Assembly (NCBI RefSeq): GCF_900496975.1
Contig: NZ_UFQC01000045.1
Span: forward strand, 1-47,010
Reading direction: 5' to 3'
Length of the DNA: 47,010 nt
Source: Achromobacter veterisilvae
GTDB lineage: Bacteria; Pseudomonadota; Gammaproteobacteria; Burkholderiales; Burkholderiaceae_B
In this document: positions 31,234 through 40,094 of the stretch, one piece after another
Layout: every line of letters starts with the position of its first letter
How positions within the stretch are numbered: position 1 is the stretch's first letter
The notes under the pieces: model-generated
Seen by the model: the letters and a program-made list of their open reading frames with translations, nothing else
The model's database searches: none
Told to the model about the DNA's origin: nothing
Translations under genes and position numbers: made by a program

Positions 31234-32763
31234 TCAGCGGGCCATGGGCGCCACCAGGGCCCAGGGCCGCAGCGCCTCGACCTGCGCGGCCAGTTCCAGC
31301 AGCAGGGCCTCGCTGCCCAGCGGGCCCATCAACTGGATGCCGATGGGCAGACCGTCGGACGACATGCCGAAAGGAATGGAGATGGCGGGCATGCCGGTCA
31401 GGTTGGCCAGCGGCGCGAAGGGCGAATAGCCGATGACGCCCTTCTTGCCCAGACGGTAGGCCAGATAATCCGCGTTGTCCATGGCGTAGCGGCCGATGGG
31501 CGCGGGCGGCTGCGCCAGTACCGGGCTCAGGAACAGGTCGTGCCCCTGCGCGCCGTCGCGCTCCAGGAAACGGCCGACGCGGCGCGTGATGTCGTGGCAG
31601 GTGTCCACACAGGCCACGTATTGCGCGCCGGAGATCGCGCGGGCATATTCGCGCGCGCCCAGCGTGGTGGGCTGCAGTTCATCGGCGGCGAGGCGGCGGC
31701 CGCGCCCGCCGACGAAGGCGTCGATGGCGTTGGCCGCCGCGCTGGCGATCAGCGGCAGCATGGGCGACAGCACTTCCTCCGACCCCACGGGCGGCGCGGC
31801 CCGCACCAGCTCGTGGCCCAGCGACGCGAAGAACCGGGCGGCCTCGTCAAGGGTGGCCGCCACCTCGGGGTGGATGGCTTCGCCTTCGTAGGTCGTATCG
31901 ATGAACGCGATGCGGCGGCGCGCCGCCGCTTGCGGATCGGCCGCCACGCGCGCCACGACCCCGCGATACGATTCCGCGGGCTGGGCCGGCGCCGCGTACG
32001 GCGCGCCCACGTCGGCGCCCGCGCTGATGTCCAGCGATGCCGCGCAGTCGCGCACCGACAGCGTCATCATGTGTTCCGTGGCCAGCCCGCCCCAGCCCTC
32101 GCCCTTGAGCGGACCCAGCGGCATCAGGCCGCGCGACGGCTTCAGGCCGAGCACGCCACAGCAGGAAGACGGGATGCGGATCGACCCGCCGCCGTCGCTG
32201 CCGTGCGCGATGCGCACCATGCCGCTGGCCAGCGCCGCCCCCGCGCCGCCGCTGGAGCCGCCCGCGCTGTGGCCGGCCTTCCAGGGGTTCTGCGTGGCCG
32301 GACCGTACACCGGCGATTCGGTGGTGGGGCTCAGGCCCAGTTCGGCGCTGGTCGTGCGGCCGAACGGAATCAGGCCGGCGCGGCGGTAGCGCTTGACGAT
32401 CTCGGCGTCGACATTCCATTCGACCTGGCCATAAAGCACCGACCCCATGGCACTGGGCAGGCCCAGCGCGGCGGTGCCCAGGTCCTTGAGCAAGGTGGGC
32501 ACGCCCAGGAACGGCCGGTGGCGCAGTTGCGCCTGCCGTTGTTCCGGCGGCAGCGCCGCCAGTTCGTCGTCCAGCGCCTTGGCCAGGCGCAGGCCGGTTT
32601 CCGCCTGCACGCCGCAAGCCGCGTTGATCGCGGGATTGCGGGCCGCCACCCGGTCCACCGCCTGCTGCATTGCGGCAAGCGCCGTCGTGACCCCTAGTGC
32701 GATATCGGCGCCCAGCGCCGTCGCGTCGAGGGTAGAGGAATCATGGCGTTCAGCGGTGCTCAT
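31234..32763 (-). CDS. amidase signature family protein
   Basis: Amidase-signature hydrolase of 509 residues, splitting an amide of unknown identity in the cytoplasm. The Ser-cisSer-Lys apparatus is present: Lys in PTLLKDLGTA, the glycine/serine loop AGGSSGGAGAALASG, and GSDGGGSIRIPSSCCGVLGLKPSRG with the cis-Ser and nucleophilic Ser. The family ranges from GatA to indoleacetamide and nicotinamide hydrolases; GatA is unlikely because no gatB or gatC is adjacent and the C-terminus differs. The ATG at 32763 (MSTAERHDS) is chosen; a longer in-frame reading to 32961 runs into the end of rmuC and is rejected. It stands upstream of aidB on the same strand. Confidence 0.88.
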   Translation of the reverse strand: MSTAERHDSSTLDATALGADIALGVTTALAAMQQAVDRVAARNPAINAACGVQAETGLRLAKALDDELAALPPEQRQAQLRHRPFLGVPTLLKDLGTAALGLPSAMGSVLYGQVEWNVDAEIVKRYRRAGLIPFGRTTSAELGLSPTTESPVYGPATQNPWKAGHSAGGSSGGAGAALASGMVRIAHGSDGGGSIRIPSSCCGVLGLKPSRGLMPLGPLKGEGWGGLATEHMMTLSVRDCAASLDISAGADVGAPYAAPAQPAESYRGVVARVAADPQAAARRRIAFIDTTYEGEAIHPEVAATLDEAARFFASLGHELVRAAPPVGSEEVLSPMLPLIASAAANAIDAFVGGRGRRLAADELQPTTLGAREYARAISGAQYVACVDTCHDITRRVGRFLERDGAQGHDLFLSPVLAQPPAPIGRYAMDNADYLAYRLGKKGVIGYSPFAPLANLTGMPAISIPFGMSSDGLPIGIQLMGPLGSEALLLELAAQVEALRPWALVAPMAR

Positions 32764-32881
32764 GCTTGCGATGCTCCAGGTATCGGCGGCGAATTGCCGC
32801 ACATGCCAGGATATCGGCAGTCGGAGCGGGCAACAAGCGCGGGCGGCCACGCCCGGCGCCTGCTCCGTCCCTCCGGGCGGA

Positions 32882-34243
32882 TCAGTCGGCGCCAGCGGAC
32901 GGCGTCTCCGGATCGCCGGCCTCTTCGCCGGCCTCGCCCAGCAACAGCCGCGCATCGGCATCGGGCAGCGCCTCCACGTCCTTCAGGTTCCTGAGCATGA
33001 CGCGGGTGCGCACCTCGGTCTGGCCGATCTTGTTGCTGGCGGTGTCCAGTGTCTTCTTGACGCTGGCCAGCGCGTCGCCGAATTTGCCGAATTCCGTCTT
33101 GACCGCCCGCAGCACCTGCCAGACCTCGGACGAACGCTGTTCGATCGCCAGGGTGCGGAACCCCATCTGCAGGCTGTTCAGCAGGGCCGCGAGGTTGCTG
33201 GGGCCCGCCACGTTGACGCGCAGGTCGTGCAGCCTGTCCAGCAGGCCCGGCCGTCGCAGCACCTCGGCGTACAGGCTTTCGGTGGGCAGGAACATGATGG
33301 CGAAGTCGGTGGTGTGCGGCGGCGCGACATACTTGGCCGCGATCGAGCGGGCCTGCACTTCGACGGCGCGGCCCAGCGCGGCCCCGGCGTTCTTGACGCC
33401 TTCGGCGTCCGCCGCGTCCTGCGCGTCCATGAGGCGTTCGTATTCCTCTTTGGGAAACTTGGCGTCGATCGGCAGCCAGACCGGCCCGGCGCCGTCGCCG
33501 CGCCCGGGCAGGCGGATGGCGAACTCGACCACCGCTTCGCTGCCCGGCACCGGCTTGATGTTGCTGGCGTACTGGTCCGGCGTCATGTTGTCTTCGATCA
33601 GCCGGGCCAGTTGCACTTCGCCCCAGGTGCCGCGCGATTTCACGTTGGTCAGCACGCGCTTCAGGTCGCCGACGCCCGCGGCCAGCGCCTGCATTTCGCC
33701 CAGCCCCTTGTGCACGGCTTCGAGGCGGTCCGACACGAGCTTGAAGGACTCGCCCAGGCGCTGTTCCAGCGTGGCGTGGAGTTTCTCGTCCACCGTCCGC
33801 CGCATTTCATCCAGCTTGGCGCTGTTGTCGGTTTGCAACGATTGCAGGCGCTGGTCCACCGTGGCCCGCACTTCCATCAGGCGGCGCTCGTTGATCTGGA
33901 TAAGGCCCTGCAACTGCTCGGCGAAGCCCGCGGCGAAGCGCGCCAGCGATTCCGCCGACTCGGCGCGGGCGGCCTGCGCGTCGCGCGACAGCCCGGCGCG
34001 CAGTTCGTCCTGGGTCTGCGCCAACTCCGCCCGCAAGGCGCGCGCCGATTCCGAGAATTCGCTGCGCAGGCCGCGCTGGCCCTCCGCGATATCGGCGCGC
34101 AGGGCGCGTTCGGTTCTTTCCAGCCCCTCCAGCAGCGAGTCCAGGCGGGCATCGGCGGCGGACGGGCGCAACCAGGCCAGCAGCGCCGCGAGAAAGGCCA
34201 GAACGGCGCCGCCCGCGGCGGCCCAAAGCAGAATATCGTTCAA
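32882..34243 (-). CDS. rmuC: DNA recombination protein RmuC
   Basis: RmuC limits recombination at inverted repeats in E. coli and belongs to a restriction-endonuclease-like fold; the biochemical role is uncertain. The protein has about 453 residues. An N-terminal membrane helix (WAAAGGAVLAFLAALLAWL) is followed by a long coiled coil (about 35-150, with repeated Arg/Glu/Ala heptads) and the RmuC domain (about 165-430, with GTWGEVQLARLIEDNMTPDQ and LPIDAKFPKEEYERL). No ATG start is available. TTG at 34243 has GGAG 9 bases upstream and is preferred; an in-frame TTG at 34258 would add five residues. It is divergent from the YrbL-like gene and followed by the amidase gene after 118 bases. Confidence 0.92.
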   Translation of the reverse strand: MNDILLWAAAGGAVLAFLAALLAWLRPSAADARLDSLLEGLERTERALRADIAEGQRGLRSEFSESARALRAELAQTQDELRAGLSRDAQAARAESAESLARFAAGFAEQLQGLIQINERRLMEVRATVDQRLQSLQTDNSAKLDEMRRTVDEKLHATLEQRLGESFKLVSDRLEAVHKGLGEMQALAAGVGDLKRVLTNVKSRGTWGEVQLARLIEDNMTPDQYASNIKPVPGSEAVVEFAIRLPGRGDGAGPVWLPIDAKFPKEEYERLMDAQDAADAEGVKNAGAALGRAVEVQARSIAAKYVAPPHTTDFAIMFLPTESLYAEVLRRPGLLDRLHDLRVNVAGPSNLAALLNSLQMGFRTLAIEQRSSEVWQVLRAVKTEFGKFGDALASVKKTLDTASNKIGQTEVRTRVMLRNLKDVEALPDADARLLLGEAGEEAGDPETPSAGAD

Positions 34244-34385
34244 CGGATGCGTCTCCAAAGCCTGGATTGTAGGACCCCTGCCCCGCCCGCCGCGGCGAAA
34301 GAAAGCCGGATCGGGACTTGCCCGGCTGCCCGCCGGGAGATAAGCGGATTAAACTCTCGCCCATCCAAACCGGCCTCACACCCCC

Positions 34386-35084
34386 TTGAACCCTGCTGAT
34401 CTCTCTTCCGGCACGCCCGCGGCGTCGTTCCAGTCCGTATTCGGCCCGCTGAACCTGGATGGCGAAGTCCCGCTTGCCACCGGCGGCGACCGGCACATCT
34501 TCCAGCATCCCCACATGCCGTCCTTGCTGGTCAAGGTCATGGACATGCGCGCCCGCGCCGTGTACCTGGAAGCGCGCCCCTTCAAGCGCTGGTACAAACA
34601 GTACCAGCGCGAAAGCGCCTATCGGGTCTACCTGAACGAAATCTCGGAATACGTGACCACCACCACCCGCCCTTCCGGCGTGTGGCAGGTGCCCATGGCG
34701 CGCATCCTGGGCGTGGCGCAAACCACGCTGGGCCTGGGCCTGGTGGTCGAGAAGATCCGCGACGGCGAGGGCAATATCGCCCCCACCGTCGCCGACCTGG
34801 CGCGCCAGGGCAAGTTCGATGCGGCGCTGAGCGCGCAACTGGACGAATTCTTCGACGACCTGGCCGACGCCCACGTCGTCATGCACGACGTGTCCGCCAG
34901 CAATATCGCCTGCGGCCTGAATGCCGACGGCAAGCCGGGCCTGTACCTGATCGACGGCTTCGGGGTGCTGCCCCTCATCCCGCTGTACGCCTGGAGCAAG
35001 CGCCTGAACCGCCGGCGCATCCGGCGCAAGTACGCGGAAATGCGCGCGTCGCTGGCCAAGCGCCTCGCAGCGCCCGCCGGCTAG
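34386..35084 (+). CDS. YrbL/PhoP-regulatory-network family kinase-like protein
   Basis: Predicted kinase-fold protein of 232 residues resembling YrbL, a PhoP- and Zn-regulated protein of unknown function in enterobacteria. Visible segments are VPLATGGDRHIFQHP (glycine-rich nucleotide loop), LLVKVMD (candidate nucleotide-binding Lys), NEISEYVTT, VVMHDVSASNIACG (HDxxxxN catalytic-loop-like) and LYLIDGFG (DFG-like), then a basic tail. The start must be non-ATG: TTG at 34386 is the only start codon between the upstream stop (34350-34352) and the domain. Its stop codon abuts that of mpg in the palindrome CTAGCTAG. It is divergent from rmuC. Confidence 0.78.
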   Translation: MNPADLSSGTPAASFQSVFGPLNLDGEVPLATGGDRHIFQHPHMPSLLVKVMDMRARAVYLEARPFKRWYKQYQRESAYRVYLNEISEYVTTTTRPSGVWQVPMARILGVAQTTLGLGLVVEKIRDGEGNIAPTVADLARQGKFDAALSAQLDEFFDDLADAHVVMHDVSASNIACGLNADGKPGLYLIDGFGVLPLIPLYAWSKRLNRRRIRRKYAEMRASLAKRLAAPAG

Positions 35085-35822
35085 CTAGGGCGCCTCGGGC
35101 AGCACGATGCCCTGGCGGTCCACCCACACGTAGTCGTGGCCGGCGCGCTGCCCGCGCCGCAGCGGATTGCGGGTGCAGAAGGCGGCGTAGGCCGGGTCCA
35201 CGAAGCGGTAGCTCAGGTGCTCGTCCCGGCCCAGGGGAATGCCCAGGCGCGTGGTGCAGATCAGCGGGGCCGGCGCTTCTCCCACGTCTTCGACGTAGAG
35301 GGCGCGGGGATCGAAGCAGCGCGCGTCCCAGTCGGGCACCTTCAGCCCGAGCGCGCGGCACAGCAGCGTCTGGCCGGCGCACAGGCTGGCGGGCGGCCTG
35401 GGCCGCCCTTGCGCGTCGGGGTTCAGTTCCTGCATGCGGGCCAGCGCCTGCGGGCCGGACAGCGCGTCCGTCCAGGGGTAGCCGGACTTGATCAGCACGG
35501 CATTGCCGGGGCCGGCCGCGCTGAAGTTCAGCGAATCCCCGCCGCGGGCGTAATACATGTAGACGGTGCCGCCGTCCATGAACAGCGCGCGGCGCTTGTG
35601 GGTGTATCCGAGCGACGCGTGGCTGCCCTTCTCTTCGAGGTAATAGGCTTCGGTCTCGATGATGCGGGCCGACAGCCACAGGCCGCCGACGCGGTGCCGG
35701 ATGACCTTGCCCAGCAGTTCGCGCGCCAGTTGCGCCGCGTCGCGGTCGAAGAACGCGTCGGGCAGCGCCGGGCCGGCCGCCTCAGGCGAAGCGTTCGCCG
35801 TAGCGCTTTTCGCTGAAGCCAA
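35085..35822 (-). CDS. mpg: DNA-3-methyladenine glycosylase (AAG/MPG family)
   Basis: Base-excision repair glycosylase of the eukaryotic-type AAG family, removing alkylated purines such as 3-methyladenine. The 245 residues include LPDAFFDRDAAQLARELLGK, the catalytic ARIIETEAYY, GGTVYMYYARGG, NAVLIKSGYP, and a C-terminal DYVWVDRQG strand. No ATG is usable: the reading is opened by TTG at 35822 after a stop at 35826-35828. The first 41 bases overlap the end of the ArsC-like gene, so translation probably relies on coupling. It ends the unit potFGHI-arsC-mpg, an unusual partnership of polyamine uptake and alkylation repair. Its stop codon abuts that of the convergent YrbL-like gene. Confidence 0.9.
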   Translation of the reverse strand: MASAKSATANASPEAAGPALPDAFFDRDAAQLARELLGKVIRHRVGGLWLSARIIETEAYYLEEKGSHASLGYTHKRRALFMDGGTVYMYYARGGDSLNFSAAGPGNAVLIKSGYPWTDALSGPQALARMQELNPDAQGRPRPPASLCAGQTLLCRALGLKVPDWDARCFDPRALYVEDVGEAPAPLICTTRLGIPLGRDEHLSYRFVDPAYAAFCTRNPLRRGQRAGHDYVWVDRQGIVLPEAP

Positions 35823-36138
35823 CGCTCACCTCGCCATCCGGGGTCACCGTGACCGGGCGCCGCACCAGCGCCGGGTACTCGGCGATCAACTGGCTCCATT
35901 GGGCGTCGGTGTGCGCGGTCTTGCGGTCTTCGGGCAGGTTGCGCCAGGTCATGGACGCGCGGTTGGCCAGCTTTTCCCATCCGCCGACCTTGTCGGCCCA
36001 GGACTTCAGGGTGGCGGCGGGCACAGGATGGTCGCGGTAATCGACGAAGGCATGGTCGACGCCATGTTCGGTCAGCCAGTCGCGCGCCTTGACGCAGGTG
36101 CTGCACTTGGTCAGGCCATACAGGGTGGTTTGCTTCAT
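35782..36138 (-). CDS. ArsC/YffB-family thioredoxin-fold protein
   Basis: Small cytoplasmic thioredoxin-fold protein of 118 residues, in the ArsC-like reductase family (E. coli YffB type). The N-terminus reads MKQTTLYGLTKCSTCVKAR with a C12-S-T-C15 motif; true arsenate reductase ArsC has one active-site Cys and a triad of arginines. The middle has WEKLANRASMTWRNL and the C-terminal PVTVTPDGEVSVGFS matches YffB proteins. The substrate is unknown and arsenic resistance should not be assumed. Its ATG at 36138 overlaps the potI stop as ATGA, and its 3' end overlaps mpg by 41 bases. Confidence 0.87.
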   Translation of the reverse strand: MKQTTLYGLTKCSTCVKARDWLTEHGVDHAFVDYRDHPVPAATLKSWADKVGGWEKLANRASMTWRNLPEDRKTAHTDAQWSQLIAEYPALVRRPVTVTPDGEVSVGFSEKRYGERFA

Positions 36139-36944
36139 TTGGGTTCGGACTCCTTGCGCCATTGCATGCGGTTGGCCAGGATCACGCAGGTGCCCACCGC
36201 CAGGATGAACAGTGTAGCCAGCGCGTTGATCTCGGGTTTCAGGCCCAGGCGCACCCGCGAGAAAACTTCCATCGGCAGCGTGCTGGAACTGGGACCGGAC
36301 AGGAACGACGCCAGGACGACGTCGTCCAGCGACAGCGTGAAGGACAGCAGCCAGGCCGAGGCCAGCGCCGGCGCGATGAGCGGCAGCGTGATCCGGAAGA
36401 ACACGGTGATGGGCGTGGCGCCCAGGTCCAGGGCGGCCTCTTCCAGCGAACGGTCCAGGTCGCGGATGCGCGTCTGGATGATGACCGCCACGAAGGCCAT
36501 GCAGAGGGTCACGTGGCCCACCCAGATCGTGAAGACGCCGTTCTCGGCGGGCCAGCCCAGGCTGCCGCGCAGTTCCACGAACATCAGCAAGAGCGAAATG
36601 CCCAGCACCACCTCGGGGATGACCAGGGGCGCGCTGAGCATGCCCACGTACAGCGCGAAGCCGCGGAAGCGCCCCATGCGCCCCAGCACGTAGCCCGCCC
36701 ACGTGCCGATGACGACCGCGGCGGTGGCGGTCATGGCGGCGATGCGGAACGACAGCCAGGCCGCCCGCAGCAGCGCGTCGTCGTTGAACAGCGAGTGATA
36801 CCAGCGGAACGAGAATCCGGTCCAGGACGTGACGGTGGGCGACTCGTTGAACGAGAACACCATCAGGCTGAGGATGGGCACGTACAGGAAGAAGTACCCC
36901 AGCCCCAGCACGGCGGCGCGCAAAGTCTTGTTGGGCCCGTTCAT
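36135..36944 (-). CDS. potI: polyamine (putrescine) ABC transporter permease, PotI type
   Basis: Second inner-membrane permease of a PotFGHI-type polyamine importer, 269 residues. About six membrane helices are visible, beginning LGLGYFFLYVPILSLMVFSF. The EAA loop that contacts the ATPase is EEAALDLGATPITVF. Family-typical segments include SFNESPTVTSWTGFSFRWY and LSLDDVVLASFLSGP. Its ATG at 36944 overlaps the potH stop as ATGA, and its own stop overlaps the ArsC-like start in the same way. The gene could also be named potC by the spermidine-preferring system; the order F-G-H-I favours PotI. Confidence 0.92.
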   Translation of the reverse strand: MNGPNKTLRAAVLGLGYFFLYVPILSLMVFSFNESPTVTSWTGFSFRWYHSLFNDDALLRAAWLSFRIAAMTATAAVVIGTWAGYVLGRMGRFRGFALYVGMLSAPLVIPEVVLGISLLLMFVELRGSLGWPAENGVFTIWVGHVTLCMAFVAVIIQTRIRDLDRSLEEAALDLGATPITVFFRITLPLIAPALASAWLLSFTLSLDDVVLASFLSGPSSSTLPMEVFSRVRLGLKPEINALATLFILAVGTCVILANRMQWRKESEPK

Positions 36945-37861
36945 TTGCGGCCTCCGCCCGCCTGCTCCTGCTGCTTGACCTGGTTGTACTGGAAGACCAC
37001 CAGCGGCACCAGCAGCAACAGCACCATCACGCAGGTCACGGCCGAGGCCATGGGCCAGTCGGCGTTGTTGAAGAATTCATTCCACATGACGCGGCCCATC
37101 ATGAGCGTATTGGCGCCGCCCAGCATTTCCGGGATCACGTATTCGCCCACGGCGGGGATGAACACCAGCATGGCGCCCGCGATCACGCCCTGGCGCGACA
37201 GCGGCACGGTGATCTGCCAGAACGCCTGCCAGGGCTTGGCGCCCAGGTCGTAGGCGGCTTCCAGCAGGCGCAGGTCCATCTTCACCAGCGTGGCGTACAG
37301 CGGCAGGATGAAGAACGGCAGGTAGGCATAGACCATGCCGATATAGACCGCGACATCGGTGCGGTAGATTTCCAGCGGGCTGGAAATGATGCCCAGGCCC
37401 TGCAGCAGGTTGTTGAGCAGGCCGTCGTTGCGCAGGATGCCCACCCAGGCATACACGCGCAGCAGCAGCGAGGTCCAGAACGGCAGGATCACGCCCAAGA
37501 GCAGCAGGTTGCGCACGGCCGGCGACGAACGCGCGATGTAGTAGGCGATGGGATAGCCGATCAGCACGCAGCACAGCGTGGTGATGGCGGCGATCTTCAC
37601 CGAGTTCAGGTAGGTGGCGAAGTACAGGCTGTCGGTGAACAGCAGGATGTAGCCGCGCAGGTGCAGGCTGAACTGCACCGCTTCGTCCTTGAATTCAGCC
37701 AGCGACGTATACGGCGGAATGCCGAACTTCAGTTCGGCGAAGCTGATCTTGAAGACCAGCAGGAACGGGACCAGCAGGAACAGCACCAGCCAGGCGAACG
37801 GCGGCACCACCGCCAGCGCGCGGCCCGACGGCAACCAGTCGCGGGGCGAAAACCGGATCAT
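36941..37861 (-). CDS. potH: polyamine (putrescine) ABC transporter permease, PotH type
   Basis: First permease of the polyamine importer, 306 residues. After a short cytoplasmic start, about six helices are seen, the first being VVPPFAWLVLFLLVPFLLVF. The EAA loop is LEAAYDLGAKPWQAF, and GEYVIPEMLGGANTLMMG is a conserved PotH/PotB segment. The ATG at 37861 overlaps the potG stop as ATGA. The C-terminus ends in Gln/Gly/Lys-rich residues overlapping potI. A longer in-frame reading to 38302 lies inside potG and is a shadow. Confidence 0.93.
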   Translation of the reverse strand: MIRFSPRDWLPSGRALAVVPPFAWLVLFLLVPFLLVFKISFAELKFGIPPYTSLAEFKDEAVQFSLHLRGYILLFTDSLYFATYLNSVKIAAITTLCCVLIGYPIAYYIARSSPAVRNLLLLGVILPFWTSLLLRVYAWVGILRNDGLLNNLLQGLGIISSPLEIYRTDVAVYIGMVYAYLPFFILPLYATLVKMDLRLLEAAYDLGAKPWQAFWQITVPLSRQGVIAGAMLVFIPAVGEYVIPEMLGGANTLMMGRVMWNEFFNNADWPMASAVTCVMVLLLLVPLVVFQYNQVKQQEQAGGGRK

Positions 37862-38985
37862 GACGCCAGCACCGTCGCGCTGTCGGCGTCCCAACTGACG
37901 AAGATTTCCTCGTCGATGCCGGGCGCGTCCATCTGGGCCAGCAGCAGGCTGGGCACGCTGGCCTCCACCGTCTTGCCGGAATCCAGGCGGATCTGGTAGA
38001 GCGCGTAGCTGCCCATCCACGCCATGTGGCTGACCATGCCGTGGGCCCAGTTGTACTCGTCTTCGGGCTGTTCGCGCGACACAACCAGCCGCTCGGGGCG
38101 GATGGAGACGTGCACTTCCATGCCCAGCGGTTCGCTCACGCCGTGGTTGACGAAGAGCGGCCGGGTCAGTTCGCCGCATTCGATGGCGACGTGGTCGGGT
38201 TCGTCCACCACGATGGTGCCGGTGAACATGTTGGTCGAGCCGATGAAGCTGGCGACGAAGCGCGAATTCGGGAAGGCGTAGACATCCTGTGGCGAGCCGC
38301 ATTGGACGATCTGGCCTTCGGTCATGACGGCCAGCCGGTGCGCCATGGTCATGGCTTCTTCCTGGTCGTGGGTGACCATGATGCAGGTCACGCCGACCTG
38401 CTCCAGGATCTTCACCAGTTCGATCTGCGTTTTCTGGCGGATCTGCTTGTCCAGCGCGGACATCGGCTCGTCCAGCAGCAGCAGCTTGGGGCGCTTGACC
38501 AGGCTGCGCGCCAGGGCCACGCGCTGCTGCTGGCCGCCCGATAGCTGGTTGGGCTTGCGGCGCGAATAGCCGGCCATCTGGACCAGGTCCAGAGCCTCGA
38601 ACACGCGGTCGTGGATTTCGGCGCGGTCCACGCCTTCCTGCTTGAGGCCGAAGGCCACGTTGGCCTCGACCGTCATGTGCGGGAACAGCGCATAGGACTG
38701 GAACATCATGTTCACGGGCCGGCGGTACGGCGGCACGTGGGTGATGTCCTCGCCGTCCAGCAGGATCTGGCCCGAGGTGGCCTCTTCGAATCCCGCCAGC
38801 ATGCGCAGCAGCGTGGACTTGCCGCTGCCCGAGCTGCCCAGCAGGGCGAAGATCTCGTTGCGCTTGACCGACAGATTGACGGAACGGACGGCGACCACGT
38901 CGCCGAAGATCTTTACGACGTCGGAGATCCGGACGAACTCGTCCGGGTCCGCCGAATGCTGCGCCGAGTAACGGCTTTCGCTCAT
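37858..38985 (-). CDS. potG: polyamine (putrescine) ABC transporter ATP-binding protein
   Basis: ATPase of the polyamine importer, 375 residues, working as a dimer on the cytoplasmic face of PotH/PotI. The nucleotide-binding domain has Walker A GSSGSGKST (50-58), Q-loop MMFQSYALFPHMTV, signature LSGGQQQRVALARSL (about 149), Walker B LLLLDEPMSALD (about 170) and switch His in VTHDQEEAMT. A C-terminal TOBE domain (about 300-370, with IRPERLVVS) suits substrate-linked regulation. The ATG at 38985 lies 5 bases after the potF stop, so it is in the same operon. Confidence 0.94.
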   Translation of the reverse strand: MSESRYSAQHSADPDEFVRISDVVKIFGDVVAVRSVNLSVKRNEIFALLGSSGSGKSTLLRMLAGFEEATSGQILLDGEDITHVPPYRRPVNMMFQSYALFPHMTVEANVAFGLKQEGVDRAEIHDRVFEALDLVQMAGYSRRKPNQLSGGQQQRVALARSLVKRPKLLLLDEPMSALDKQIRQKTQIELVKILEQVGVTCIMVTHDQEEAMTMAHRLAVMTEGQIVQCGSPQDVYAFPNSRFVASFIGSTNMFTGTIVVDEPDHVAIECGELTRPLFVNHGVSEPLGMEVHVSIRPERLVVSREQPEDEYNWAHGMVSHMAWMGSYALYQIRLDSGKTVEASVPSLLLAQMDAPGIDEEIFVSWDADSATVLAS

Positions 38986-38990
38986 GATGA

Positions 38991-40094
38991 CTATCTTCCC
39001 GACTTCAGCTCGGACCACATCCGGTTTTGCAGGCGCTGGATGTTCAAGGGCAGCGCCTTGATCACGTACAGGGTCTTGGAGACCTCGGCCGGCGGGTAGA
39101 TCATGGGATTCTCGGCCACGTCCTTCACCACGTACTGCCGCGCCTCTTTGTTGGCGTTGGGATAGAACATGGTGTTGGTGATGGCGGCGTGCACCTTCGG
39201 CGTTTCGATGTAGTTGATGAACGCCAGCGCCTCTTCGGGATGCGGGGCGTCCTTCGGGATGACCATCAGGTCGAACCACGCGGGCGCGCCGCCCTTCGGG
39301 ATGAAGTAGTTCACTTCGTAGGACTTCTTGGCGTCCTGGGCGCGCTTGCGGGCGATCATCACGTCGCCCGAAAAGCCGTAGACCATGCACAGGTCGCCCA
39401 CGGCCAGTTCGTCGATATAGCCCGACGAACTGAACTGGCGGATGTACGGGCGGATCTTCATCAGCACTTCCAGCGCGGCCTTGTAGTCGTCCGCGTTGGT
39501 GCTGTTGGGGTCTTTGCCCAGGTACTTGAGCACGGCCGGGAACACCTGGGCGGCTTCGTCCAGCATGGAGATGCCGCACTCTTTCAGCTTGGCCGCGTTC
39601 TCGGGCTTGAAGATCATGTCCCAGTTGGCGAGGTCCACGCCGTCGCCCATGATCTGCTTGACCTTGGTGACGTTGTAGCCCAGGCCGTTGGTGCCGTAGC
39701 CCCAGGGAATGGCGTATTCATTGCCGGGATCGACGGAGGCGACCAGCGCCATCACTTCGGGGTCCAGGTACTTCCAGTTCGGGATCTTGGACTTGTCCAG
39801 CTTCTGGAACAGGCCGGCCTCGATCTGGCGCGAGGCGTAATGCGTGGACGGGACAACGACGTCATAGCCCGATTTGCCGGCCAGCAGCTTGGCCTGCAGG
39901 GTGTCGTTGCTGTCGTAGACGTCGTAGCGGACCTTGATGCCGGTTTCCTTTTCGAAACCGGGGATCGTGTCCGGGGCCGTGTACTCGGCCCAGTTGTAGA
40001 CGTTGACGACCTTGTTCTGCGCGACCGCCGCCGATGCCGCCGCCGCGGCCAACATCGCCCCAAGCGCCCAGCGCATACCCGCCCGTAGTTTCAT
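38991..40094 (-). CDS. potF: periplasmic polyamine (putrescine)-binding protein
   Basis: Substrate-binding protein of the importer, 367 residues. The first ~26 residues are a Sec signal peptide (MKLRAGMRWALGAMLAAA, cut near AVAQ). The mature protein begins VVNVYNWAEYTAPDTIPGFE, the conserved PotD/PotF start, and contains YDVVVPSTHYASRQIEAGLF and IPWGYGTNGLGYN. Aromatic and acidic residues in these segments normally bind the diamine; putrescine is inferred from similarity to PotF. The ATG at 40094 has a strong AAGGGGGG site 6 bases upstream, whereas the longer reading to 40178 has none. It is the first gene of potFGHI-arsC-mpg. Confidence 0.93.
   Translation of the reverse strand: MKLRAGMRWALGAMLAAAAASAAVAQNKVVNVYNWAEYTAPDTIPGFEKETGIKVRYDVYDSNDTLQAKLLAGKSGYDVVVPSTHYASRQIEAGLFQKLDKSKIPNWKYLDPEVMALVASVDPGNEYAIPWGYGTNGLGYNVTKVKQIMGDGVDLANWDMIFKPENAAKLKECGISMLDEAAQVFPAVLKYLGKDPNSTNADDYKAALEVLMKIRPYIRQFSSSGYIDELAVGDLCMVYGFSGDVMIARKRAQDAKKSYEVNYFIPKGGAPAWFDLMVIPKDAPHPEEALAFINYIETPKVHAAITNTMFYPNANKEARQYVVKDVAENPMIYPPAEVSKTLYVIKALPLNIQRLQNRMWSELKSGR

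Noticed and set aside
35782..36138. Arsenate reductase / arsenic resistance gene
   Set aside because: It is a YffB-type protein with a C-x2-C motif in a polyamine operon and no ars genes are nearby.
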